Assembly (NCBI RefSeq): GCF_050313795.1
Contig: NZ_JBNPMC010000005.1
Coordinates: 1-64,000, forward strand
Direction: 5' to 3'
Length of the DNA stretch: 64,000 bases
From: CAMBRQ01 sp945870325
Lineage (GTDB): Bacteria > Bacillota > Clostridia > Lachnospirales > Lachnospiraceae
Shown: positions 15,852 through 23,539 of the stretch, piece after piece
How positions within the stretch are numbered: the first letter of the stretch is position 1
How the letters are laid out: each line of letters starts with the position of its first letter
Made by a program: the position numbers and the translations under genes
Notes under the pieces: model-generated
Database searches by the model: none
The model's input: the letters and a program-made list of their open reading frames with translations, nothing else
Told to the model about the DNA's origin: nothing

Positions 15852-17057
15852 ATGATCAGTGTAGGAATTGATGTGGCAAAAGGGAAAAGTACGGTATGCA
15901 TACTGAAACCTTATGGGGAAATTGTCAGCAAGCCGTTCGACATCTCCCATGTAGAAAAGGATTTGGGGGAACTCGCGGCTATGCTTCTAAGGTTTGACGA
16001 TGAAGTAAAGGTTGTTATGGAGGCAACTGGCATCTATCATCTTCCAGTCCTTACCTATTTACAGGAAAAAGGACTGTTTGTAGCTGTTATTAATCCATAC
16101 TTGATGAAGGTATACCGTAGCGGAGATCTTAGAAAAGCAAAGACAGACAAAATCGATTCCAGGATTATTGCTAATTATGGCATTGAACACTGGTTTACAA
16201 TGGCAGAGTTCAAAGCATCGGATGATGTGTATGGGGAACTGAAGATGCTGGGACAGCAATACAGACACTATATGAAACTGCATATCATGTCTCTGCATGA
16301 ATTGACGCATTTGCTGGATTATACAATGCCTGGAATCAAGGGTATGCTTGCAAGTTGGAATGAAGGAAACCGAAAGGATAAACTGAGTGATTTTGTTGAA
16401 AGGTTTTGGCACTATGATACTATCACATGTCTTAGTGAAACAGAATTTATAAAGCAGTACATGTCCTGGGCAAAAGAAAAGAAATACCATCAGAGCCAGG
16501 ACAAGGCGCAAGCCATATATGCCCTGGCCCGTGAAGGCATTCCTACCTTATCTTCAGAAACCCCATCCGTCAAAATGCTGGTAACTGAAGCGGTCCGAGT
16601 GCTCAAAGAAGTTGATGCAACTCTAAGCATAATCTTATCACGAATGCAGGAATTAGCAAAGAGCCTGCCGGAATATTCCATTGTGAGGGGGATGGGAGGC
16701 GTGGGAGAAGTTCTGGCACCAAAGCTAATTGCAGAAATTGGTGATGTTAGAAGGTTCCATAGCGGAAAGGCTTTAATAGCATATGCGGGAATTGATATTC
16801 CGCCTTATGAATCAGGGCAATTTGTTGGTTCTAATCGAAAGATAACTAAACGTGGATTGGCGGCTCTGCGTAAAGTCGGCTATGAAACCATGAGATGTAT
16901 AAAAACGCACCCAAGACCAGATGATCCAGTTTACCAGTATATAGTCAAAAAAGAAGCTGAAGGCAAGGCAAAAAAAGCTGCTAAAATAGCAGGGCTGAAT
17001 AAGTTTCTCAGAATATATTACGCACGAGTTAAAGAAATCTATACGGATATAAAATAA
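15852..17057 (+). CDS. IS110 family transposase (DEDD recombinase)
   Basis: A 401-residue transposase of normal length. The N-terminal RuvC-like DEDD domain starts with SVGIDVAKGKSTVCI (first D) and continues with VVMEATGIYH (E) and KAKTDKIDSRIIANYG (D). The C-terminal Transposase_20 domain has VRGMGGVGEVLAPKLIAEIGDVRRF, then AYAGIDIPPYESGQ with the catalytic serine region near RKITKRGLAALRK. The frame is intact, so the element may be active. It lies between two copies of a 93-bp repeat and next to a parB scrap, so its insertion went with loss of the module III partition genes. Confidence 0.95.
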   Translation: MISVGIDVAKGKSTVCILKPYGEIVSKPFDISHVEKDLGELAAMLLRFDDEVKVVMEATGIYHLPVLTYLQEKGLFVAVINPYLMKVYRSGDLRKAKTDKIDSRIIANYGIEHWFTMAEFKASDDVYGELKMLGQQYRHYMKLHIMSLHELTHLLDYTMPGIKGMLASWNEGNRKDKLSDFVERFWHYDTITCLSETEFIKQYMSWAKEKKYHQSQDKAQAIYALAREGIPTLSSETPSVKMLVTEAVRVLKEVDATLSIILSRMQELAKSLPEYSIVRGMGGVGEVLAPKLIAEIGDVRRFHSGKALIAYAGIDIPPYESGQFVGSNRKITKRGLAALRKVGYETMRCIKTHPRPDDPVYQYIVKKEAEGKAKKAAKIAGLNKFLRIYYARVKEIYTDIK

Positions 17058-17213
17058 ATATCAAAATGAAAGACTGCAAAAAGGCTGCCTAAATGACAGT
17101 CTATTTGTTGTACCTAATTTTATGAAAGAAAAATATTTTAAAAACCTGCAAAAAACTATTGACTTTTCTTAGCAGGTTTTGTTGCCAAGCATGCGATAAA
17201 AACAGTCCAGTGG

Positions 17214-17306
17214 ACTGTTTTGCAAACAGGGAAAAATATGATTCCTGCTAACATCGGGGTTCGGTCTTGTTATAACTTTGGATTGGGGATGTAAAACAAC
17301 GTAAAA
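17214..17306 (+). repeat. About 93-bp direct repeat, copy 2
   Basis: It matches 15293-15385 with scattered substitutions. It is followed at once by the parB scrap. Confidence 0.6.
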
Positions 17307-17342
17307 ATGGTGGATTCCAATTTTCAAAGGGAACGGATCAGG
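17307..17342 (+). pseudogene. Fragment of a parB-like gene
   Basis: The stretch around ATGGTGGATTCCAATTTTCA differs by one base from codons of the ParB-like gene at 8743-8779 (MVDSNLQRERI). It is the only trace of parB in module III and shows that this module once had the same partition gene. Confidence 0.7.
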
Positions 17343-17608
17343 AAAGAAGCAGAAATTAAAAGATATAGTATATTGTGAATGCCGATTGTAATGAAAGGCA
17401 ATGAAATCCCCATTATAAGAATTGATGCGAGAAATAACAATCACAAGTCTGATGACGGGGGAAAATAGCCCTGCACAAAAGGATAGTTTGAAGAATGGAA
17501 ATAAGTTTTTTCTTGAATTTATTCAAACTACACTTTTGTGTGGGGTGTACTAATTTGGAATATGATAGACTGTTGTAAATGAGAATACTAAAGGAATGGA
17601 GGATGGAT

Positions 17609-18280
17609 ATGAGGGTTCCGTTAATAAGAACATTGGATGCAAATGAAAATGCATCAGGATATAAGTTATTTCCTTCAACAGATGGTTTGGCAAAAATAAA
17701 AATGGAGGAAGATGATGGAACAGAAATTAAAGAGTTTTCGGTTGACCGAGTAGAATGTCGTAGTTTTGGTGCAAAGTCTGAAATAGATTTCTGCATGGAT
17801 GGTGTTGGAACAAAAAGCTGGACAGTGTCGGTGACAAAAAAGAGAATCATTGTATGGAACGCGGCATCTAAAGGATTGTTTGGAAAACCAAAAGAAAAGA
17901 GTGGAAAAGCTACAGGCGGACATCTTTTGTTTGAATCACTTGGATGGCTTAGTACATTTTGCGGACCACAAGGGAAAAAAATTCTTTTGTGTGTTTGTCT
18001 GCGGAAGGATCAGTGTAAAAGTGCGTTGGCGATTAGTGGAGATGAAGCAAGTATGAAGAAATTACTTATAGCACTTCACGGAATGGCAGATACATGGATA
18101 ACAGAACATAATATGAAACTGAGACAGGAAGGAGCAGATGAAAAACAGAACAAGGCATTGGAGGCGTGGGAAAATTTTGTTGACAACGCCTGGAGCAATG
18201 CTACAGAAGAAGAGTCAGTAATGCTACCGGTAAAAAGTATGAAATTTGTGGCAAATAGTCAAATGGATGAGAGGAGATAA
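17609..18280 (+). CDS. Unknown protein, first gene of the chaperone-FtsK cluster
   Basis: A 223-residue soluble protein that I do not recognise. Residues about 10-100 look beta-rich, with WTVSVTKKRIIVWNAA near 70-85. This resembles the strand pattern of bacterial PH-like or GRAM-like domains, which bind lipids or proteins; that is a weak inference. The C-terminal third is helical. The start at 17609 is chosen because SD GGAGG at 17598-17602 lies 6 bp upstream. The next gene starts 5 bp after the stop, so it opens an operon running to 25606. Confidence 0.65.
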   Translation: MRVPLIRTLDANENASGYKLFPSTDGLAKIKMEEDDGTEIKEFSVDRVECRSFGAKSEIDFCMDGVGTKSWTVSVTKKRIIVWNAASKGLFGKPKEKSGKATGGHLLFESLGWLSTFCGPQGKKILLCVCLRKDQCKSALAISGDEASMKKLLIALHGMADTWITEHNMKLRQEGADEKQNKALEAWENFVDNAWSNATEEESVMLPVKSMKFVANSQMDERR

Positions 18281-18285
18281 AAATA

Positions 18286-18684
18286 ATGGCACGTATTAAA
18301 ACAGATTCAACGGAGTTAGTTACAGATAAAAGTTTACAGCAGATTGCAAATGGAATTAGAGAGGCTGCATCAGTATTGAATGCACAGGTAGATGAACTGA
18401 ATGATGATCCACTTGGAAAGTTTGGAGACAAGTGTGATATTGAGGTTGTATTATCAGGAAACGTTGGATTGTTCTCCGGATTAAAACATTTTAGACCGGG
18501 CGGGGCAAATAATATTTGGGGAGTTCAGGTGTTTGTTTCAGATTTAGGAGATAAACGTCATATCGAATTGATTGCTTTAGGAGAAGGTGTGTTTGCCGGC
18601 GGGTTATTTAGTAATGGTGCCGGTATCTTGAATTTGGGAGTAAGTAAGGATAAACGTGACAAAATCATTTCTTATCTGATTTAA
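18286..18684 (+). CDS. Unknown 132-residue protein of the cluster
   Basis: A small soluble protein: helical N-terminus to residue about 40, then a beta-rich, glycine-rich region (EVVLSGNVGLFSGLKHF, VQVFVSDLGDKRHIELIALGEGVFAGG). No family is recognised. SD GAGGAG precedes the ATG. It lies 5 bp after the previous gene and 25 bp before the TPR/J-like gene, so it is co-transcribed with them. No catalytic motif is visible. Confidence 0.6.
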   Translation: MARIKTDSTELVTDKSLQQIANGIREAASVLNAQVDELNDDPLGKFGDKCDIEVVLSGNVGLFSGLKHFRPGGANNIWGVQVFVSDLGDKRHIELIALGEGVFAGGLFSNGAGILNLGVSKDKRDKIISYLI

Positions 18685-18709
18685 AAATTGGAGAGAAGGG
18701 GAAAAAGAA

Positions 18710-19927
18710 ATGCTGGATTTTTATCATGAAATTGCTGGTCTGGAATCCGAAATGACATTAAATGAATTAAAGCAGGAGCTTTTGAAACAGGAAAAAGTGT
18801 GGACGAAGCGTCAGGTAAATACGCCGGAAAAAGCTACAAAAATGCTTTCTATTATATTTGATGCAAAAAAAGCTTTTGAAACAGAATCGTCACGAAAGAA
18901 ATATGATCGTGAACTGGAATTGAGTAAGAAGGAAAAGACAATTGACCCAGATGAGCAGCGAAAAGCAAGACTGAAAGAATGGACAGATAAGGCGAGAACT
19001 TTTTATGAAGATCATCAGTTTGAGCTTGCAGGTAATGCTTATGAAAAAGCAAGGGTATCGGAAAGTCCGGATGGAGAAAATGCAGATTTTTATAACCTGG
19101 GATATAATATTTTTTGTGAATTAGGGAATTTTTATAAAGCACTGGAGTGTACAGATAAAGAAGTGATTGCGGAGCCGGATAATTGTCGCTCTTATTTTGA
19201 TAGGGAATATGTGCTGAGGCAGATGGCAATTCAGGAAGCACAGAACAGCCGGGTGGTTGGCAGTGCAAATCCGTATTATGACAAAGCACTAAATGCGAAC
19301 CAGAAGTTATGTGATATGGCTCAGAAATATGGCATGACGGAACTTTATGCAAATGCCCTTGGACAAAGGGCAAGCATTCTCTATTCGTGTGGAGAGTATA
19401 CGGAAGATAATTGTGAAGAAGTTCAGGAATATGCAAACAAATCTATTAGTTTGGGAGCGACAAATGGCGTTGCAAATGAAGTATTGGAGGCAATGAAGCC
19501 GGAACTGGAAGAATATAAAGAACGTAACAACTACATAAGGCAGTTAGAAGAGCAGACGGCAAATTATAAAAAGCGTCAACAGGAAGTAAGAGGATCTTCT
19601 AAAATGGGAGTGCTTGTTTTTGTTGTATCTGTGGTACTGGCATATTTGACCAGCGGTGTTGTATTTCCAATCTCTACGCTGATAGCAGCAGCCGGAATTG
19701 CCTATGGATGTTATAAATCTGCACAGGGAAGAAGTTCACTTGTATTGGTTTGTAGTGTAATTTGGTTATTCGCTTACAGCATAATGCGATCTACAAAACT
19801 TTATACGGTACTGGGATATGGAGCGGCTAGCGCGGCTGTAGTTCAGAAAAAATTTATATGTAATATTGTGTTCCTGATTGTGATTGCTGTGGCGGCCAAT
19901 ATTGTTGGAAAAATGAAAAAAAAATAA
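18710..19927 (+). CDS. J-like/TPR membrane protein
   Basis: A 405-residue protein with three parts. Residues about 15-75 resemble a J-domain helix bundle (LNELKQELLKQEKVW ... DAKKAFETESSRKKYDREL) but lack the HPD tripeptide that stimulates Hsp70. Residues about 80-270 carry TPR-like helical repeats (YNLGYNIFCELGNFYKALECTD). The C-terminus has four hydrophobic segments (about 298-318, 320-337, 341-360 and 382-402). It may be a membrane-anchored co-chaperone for the DnaK-like protein at 23540. SD GAGAAGGGG precedes the ATG. A strong terminator follows before the FtsK gene. Confidence 0.7.
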   Translation: MLDFYHEIAGLESEMTLNELKQELLKQEKVWTKRQVNTPEKATKMLSIIFDAKKAFETESSRKKYDRELELSKKEKTIDPDEQRKARLKEWTDKARTFYEDHQFELAGNAYEKARVSESPDGENADFYNLGYNIFCELGNFYKALECTDKEVIAEPDNCRSYFDREYVLRQMAIQEAQNSRVVGSANPYYDKALNANQKLCDMAQKYGMTELYANALGQRASILYSCGEYTEDNCEEVQEYANKSISLGATNGVANEVLEAMKPELEEYKERNNYIRQLEEQTANYKKRQQEVRGSSKMGVLVFVVSVVLAYLTSGVVFPISTLIAAAGIAYGCYKSAQGRSSLVLVCSVIWLFAYSIMRSTKLYTVLGYGAASAAVVQKKFICNIVFLIVIAVAANIVGKMKKK

Positions 19928-19933
19928 TCTGTA

Positions 19934-19966
19934 AAGCCGACAGTAATTTTGATGTCGGCTTTTTTT
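19934..19966 (+). terminator. Intra-cluster terminator between J-like and FtsK genes
   Basis: AAGCCGACA (19934-19942) pairs with TGTCGGCTT (19953-19961), followed by a run of Ts. It ends only 15 bp before the GTG start of the ATPase, with that gene's SD AAGGGAG between. Partial read-through would set a lower level of the downstream genes. Confidence 0.85.
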
Positions 19967-19980
19967 GAAAGGGAGAAACT

Positions 19981-22416
19981 GTGGAAAATTTGTTGGAGAT
20001 ATGTGAGAAATTGTATATAGGAAATCCGCCGACAGTAATGGCTGATTTTATAGGGAAAGGAAATATTTGGATCAGCAATACATATGAGGATGGAGTGACG
20101 GATCTGGCAAAGATTGTCCTATATAAGGCAATTATGGAGACAGCGCCAGGACAGTTATCTATTATAGGGTATGATAGTGACTTGTCCGGAATATTTGCGC
20201 CGTTTTCCTCACTTTCTTCTGGCGGACAAAAAATCATGGAATTTATTCAGGATGAAGATGAATTAAAAGAACGATTTTTCTATCTGCGGCAACAGATTCA
20301 GTCGGTACAAAATGCAGTTCAGGGAAGAGCTGAGTCCCTTACTGAATTCAGAAGAATGGCAAATCGCCCGATAGAAGGCTATACGTTGGTTGTATTGGCG
20401 ATGGACATGGGAACGATTGACTCGAAAATTTTGTCTTCGATGGCTACTCTTATGAGAAGCGGACCGGAATGGGGGTGTTCATTTCTTATAATTTCGACAA
20501 CTTATCTCTGTATTCAGGGAGCAGATGGAAAAGAAACAGAATTTCATGTTGAATCCATTGCACCGAATATTTCAATTCTAGAAAACAATCAGGAACGAGT
20601 GAGGCTGTTGAATACGGATCAGTCTGCCATACCAGAAGTTTTAAAAGCAGAAACGATTATTCGAGATTGTGATTTGTTTATGGATAGGGTCAGAAATGTG
20701 GCGCTTCCTACTATAAAGTTTGAAGAATTACATGATTTTCATTCTGTGTGGAACAAAAGTTCAGTAGATGGACTACAGTTTTCGATAGGAAAATGGGGCA
20801 TTAATGATGTACATATTATCATAGGAGATGAGATTAATCAAAGGCATAATGCGATTATAACAGGTGCAGTCGGGCAGGGAAAATCAAATCTGATTTCTGT
20901 GATTATACATAGTTTATGTCTTCAGTATTCACCACGGGAATTGCGCTTGTATCTTTTGGATTTTAAAGAAGGAGTTACGTTTAAGTCATTCTCCAATATC
21001 GGAAAGGAGGAGTATCTGCCACATGCAGAAGCACTTGGTCTGGAAAGCGATGTGAATTTTGGGTTGGCAGTTCTGCATGCTCTTTATCAGGAATATCAAC
21101 GAAGAATGAAGATTCTAAAAGAAAAAGAGTATAAAAGTATTCGTGAACTCCGAAAGAAGGAACCGCAGACGAAAATGCCAAGAATCGTAGTTATTATTGA
21201 TGAATTTCAGATGATGTTTGGCGATGATATTCAAACAGGAGAAAAGATTGTAGAAATATTAGAAAAATCGGTAAGACTTTTCCGGGCAGCGGGGATTCAT
21301 TTTATTTTGGCATCGCAGACACTTGGCGGAAATCTTGTTTTGGCACAGAAAAGGGATGCAATTTTCGGACAGGTTCCAATTAGGATCGCATTAAAAAACA
21401 CCTTATCCGAGTCTATGCAGACGTTGGCTGTAAACAATCCCGCAGCAGCATTTCTGCGTCCGAGAGAAGCCATTGTGAACTTGGATTATGGAGAAGTTTC
21501 ACAGAATAAAAAATGTGTAGTGGCATTTGCTGATGAATCGGTTTTGACTCCGCTGCGATATCAGTGGTGGGAAAAAGCCAAAGGAGAATATCGAGCGCCT
21601 TACGTATTTGAAGGAGAAAAGAGAATTATGATTTCTGATAGCATTTCGAATGTGATAAAGAAAAAATGTGAGAATTCGACTCCTTCGGCATTTTTCGGTG
21701 AACGAATTTCTATCAGAGGAGAAGCAATCGGAATTCCGATGCTCATGGAACCAGGAAGAAATATTGCAGTAATTGGAGCTCCGGACGGAGAATGTAATCA
21801 GGCAGTCGGTATGATGGAGAGCATGGCAATTTCATTGGCGGTTCAACATACAAAGGGAGATGCAAGATTTTTGTTCTGCAATTTTACAAATACAAAAATT
21901 ATTTTCTCAAAACAATATCCACATTTTTCAAAATTGATGGAGCAATGTGGATATTATCTGGAAGATATTCCGTGTAGACAGTTTGAAGAGACACTACGAA
22001 ATTTGATGGAGGAAAAAACGGAAAATGAGACTGTTTATATGTTTGGAATAGGAATGGATAAATGGGGTTATGAACCAGATCCATATGGACAGGGAACAGT
22101 TTTAAAAGAGTTTGTAGAGAAGGGACCATCTGAAGGACTTCATTTTTTTGGATGGTGGGTGAAAGCATCTTCTTATACAGCACAGGTTGCTGGATTTGGA
22201 AACTCGGATGCATTTAATACCAAGATTTTTCTAAGGGTAGATGAGAGAGCGGTACAGTCTTTGACTTCACCTTTTGTACGATGGAAATCTCAGAACAACC
22301 GAGGGCTTTTATCAGATTCTGTTGAACTGGAGGAAGAGCTGGTATTTATTCCTTACGCACCTGTTACATCAGATGATGTGCTGAAAATAAAGGCGTACTT
22401 ATATGAAGCAAATTAG
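19981..22416 (+). CDS. FtsK/EssC-type ATPase without membrane segments
   Basis: An 811-residue protein starting at GTG (SD AAGGGAG). A canonical FtsK/SpoIIIE-type module lies at about 255-530: Walker A GAVGQGKS at 295-302, LYLLDFKEG after it, and Walker B RIVVIIDEF around 401-409. HFILASQTLGGN and IRIALKNTLSESMQTL follow. The C-terminal 230 residues form a second, degenerate module with GAPDGECNQ in place of Walker A. The N-terminal 240 residues also look like an inactive NTPase-like unit. This one-active-plus-degenerate-modules layout recalls EssC of type VII secretion, but no transmembrane helix or FHA domain is present. DNA pumping or substrate handling are both possible. Four small helical proteins follow. 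Confidence 0.82.
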   Translation: MENLLEICEKLYIGNPPTVMADFIGKGNIWISNTYEDGVTDLAKIVLYKAIMETAPGQLSIIGYDSDLSGIFAPFSSLSSGGQKIMEFIQDEDELKERFFYLRQQIQSVQNAVQGRAESLTEFRRMANRPIEGYTLVVLAMDMGTIDSKILSSMATLMRSGPEWGCSFLIISTTYLCIQGADGKETEFHVESIAPNISILENNQERVRLLNTDQSAIPEVLKAETIIRDCDLFMDRVRNVALPTIKFEELHDFHSVWNKSSVDGLQFSIGKWGINDVHIIIGDEINQRHNAIITGAVGQGKSNLISVIIHSLCLQYSPRELRLYLLDFKEGVTFKSFSNIGKEEYLPHAEALGLESDVNFGLAVLHALYQEYQRRMKILKEKEYKSIRELRKKEPQTKMPRIVVIIDEFQMMFGDDIQTGEKIVEILEKSVRLFRAAGIHFILASQTLGGNLVLAQKRDAIFGQVPIRIALKNTLSESMQTLAVNNPAAAFLRPREAIVNLDYGEVSQNKKCVVAFADESVLTPLRYQWWEKAKGEYRAPYVFEGEKRIMISDSISNVIKKKCENSTPSAFFGERISIRGEAIGIPMLMEPGRNIAVIGAPDGECNQAVGMMESMAISLAVQHTKGDARFLFCNFTNTKIIFSKQYPHFSKLMEQCGYYLEDIPCRQFEETLRNLMEEKTENETVYMFGIGMDKWGYEPDPYGQGTVLKEFVEKGPSEGLHFFGWWVKASSYTAQVAGFGNSDAFNTKIFLRVDERAVQSLTSPFVRWKSQNNRGLLSDSVELEEELVFIPYAPVTSDDVLKIKAYLYEAN

Positions 22417-22444
22417 AAAATAAAAAGAATTACGGGAGGTAACT

Positions 22445-22699
22445 ATGTCACAAATTCAGCAGCTTGCTGCAGCAATAAACGTATCTGTTAGACAGATAGA
22501 CGAACAGATAGCGAAGCTTGGAAACTATCAATCTAAATTGGAGGAAATGGCTCAGCGTGTGGATTCTGCATTGGGAAATGAAGATTCTGGAGGACGGGAG
22601 ATGTTGAATCAGATTTCCATGACAAAACAACAATTGGATGAAACGATAAATCAGCTTCGGGTCGCAGGGGAAAAACTCCGTCAGATTCGTTTGGTTTAA
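22445..22699 (+). CDS. Small helical protein 1, WXG100-sized
   Basis: An 84-residue, almost entirely alpha-helical protein. Heptad-like patterns occur on both sides of a turn near residue 45 (NEDSGG). It has the size and helical-hairpin pattern of WXG100/ESAT-6 proteins and follows an FtsK-type ATPase as those do, but has no W-x-G motif at the turn. SD GGGAGGTAA precedes the ATG. It probably works as a partner or substrate of the ATPase, by position only. Confidence 0.65.
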   Translation: MSQIQQLAAAINVSVRQIDEQIAKLGNYQSKLEEMAQRVDSALGNEDSGGREMLNQISMTKQQLDETINQLRVAGEKLRQIRLV

Positions 22700-22732
22700 C
22701 TGAAACATGTATAGTAAGGAGAAGATAAAAAA

Positions 22733-22990
22733 ATGTCAGTAGAAGAAATTATAAAGGAAGTAGTAACTATTAAAAATGTATCAAACGAGCTTTCGGGTAT
22801 GACGGCTTCAAGTGCACAGACACTGCTTCAGAATAATAACCAGGTCATGGCTTTGGTTAAGGGGAGCAGAACCGGACAAGATGCTGTTTCAGCAGTTTCT
22901 GTAGCAGCGAGATCCCTCCAAAATGCAGCAGCTGTCATTAAGATACTGGGAACAAAGTGTGACAATTGTATTGCTGATTTGTCAAAATAA
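22733..22990 (+). CDS. Small helical protein 2, WXG100-sized
   Basis: An 85-residue protein with two predicted helices around a turn near residue 47 (KGSRTGQDA). It is rich in A, S and V and has CDNC near its C-terminus. It is not clearly homologous to protein 1 but has the same size and organisation. SD AAGGAGA precedes the ATG. It lies 33 bp after gene 1 and 2 bp before gene 3. Confidence 0.62.
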   Translation: MSVEEIIKEVVTIKNVSNELSGMTASSAQTLLQNNNQVMALVKGSRTGQDAVSAVSVAARSLQNAAAVIKILGTKCDNCIADLSK

Positions 22991-22992
22991 CA

Positions 22993-23274
22993 GTGAAACA
23001 GATGGAAAGAAACAATAAAAATAAAATCAGGTTGAAAAATAGTCTACATTATGAGCTGGAAAGTAATATTTCTAATCTCAGCCGAGAAATAACAGAAATT
23101 CAGAATACAATTGTACTACTTGATGAGTTGATTGCAGGAGAGAGTTCTTTTGAAAGAGGACATATCACAGATAATTGTATCCACGCATCAGAATGTCTGG
23201 AAAGAGCAATACGGATGCTGCGGAAAGGTCAGGAATATGTTCGTCAATTGGATACAGGAGATGATGAAAGATGA
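22993..23274 (+). CDS. Small helical protein 3
   Basis: A 93-residue charged helical protein. A long first helix (about 15-50: HYELESNISNLSREITEIQ) and a second (about 62-88) make a coiled-coil hairpin. The likely start is GTG 22993, 2 bp after the previous stop, with ATG 23002 as alternative. No SD is visible, so translation is probably coupled. Its stop overlaps the next start by 4 bp. No family is recognised. Confidence 0.6.
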   Translation: MKQMERNNKNKIRLKNSLHYELESNISNLSREITEIQNTIVLLDELIAGESSFERGHITDNCIHASECLERAIRMLRKGQEYVRQLDTGDDER

Positions 23275-23531
23275 ACAGTATAGAACAGATTGTTCGCCAA
23301 CTGACAGGAATAGATTCAAGATCAGACGGACATATTAGCAGGATGGAAAGAGAGAGAAGTTATATTCTGGAAAATATGGATAAGATTCAGAGTGTATTCG
23401 GAAATCAGCCGGCAGGACAGGAACTTGTGAAACAGTTATATGGAGTAATTAATGAGGTGGTCATGGCTGACAGTGCGATGAATGAATTGAAATCAGAGAT
23501 TCGCCGGCTGTGCTGCAGATTTCAAAGATAG
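23271..23531 (+). CDS. Small helical protein 4
   Basis: An 86-residue helical protein (MNSIEQIVRQLTGIDSRSDG to AMNELKSEIRRLCCRF) with a turn near residue 45 at GNQPAGQE. It starts with an ATGA overlap from gene 3, the sign of tight co-translation. The DnaK-like gene starts 8 bp after the stop. The four small genes in a row between an FtsK-family ATPase and an Hsp70 pair are the most unusual feature of the locus. Confidence 0.62.
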   Translation: MNSIEQIVRQLTGIDSRSDGHISRMERERSYILENMDKIQSVFGNQPAGQELVKQLYGVINEVVMADSAMNELKSEIRRLCCRFQR

Positions 23532-23539
23532 GAGTAATT

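Larger units (their letters stand above)
15580..17165 (+). mobile_element. IS110-family insertion sequence
   Basis: The element contains one complete transposase gene, a leader of about 260 bp and a tail of about 100 bp. No terminal inverted repeats are visible, as is usual for IS110. The left edge is inferred by comparison with the homologous sequence at 8409, which has no insertion. The right edge is uncertain, before about 17165. Confidence 0.75.
17058..17608. other. Gene-poor debris between IS110 and the chaperone cluster
   Basis: This 550-bp stretch holds the IS tail, then repeat copy 2 (17214-17306). A short piece follows that is nearly identical to part of the ParB-like gene (17307-17342 against 8743-8779). 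The rest has no recognisable content up to a weak promoter candidate (TTGTGT 17536, TATGAT 17561, 19 bp apart) ahead of the next gene. Confidence 0.65.

Noticed and set aside
19981..22416. Calling the ATPase a housekeeping FtsK/SpoIIIE
   Set aside because: There are no membrane helices and no gamma domain at the C-terminus, and the flanking modules are degenerate as in EssC.
22445..23531. Calling the four small proteins WXG100/ESAT-6 proteins
   Set aside because: Size and helicity fit, but no W-x-G motif is present in any of them, so only the resemblance is noted.
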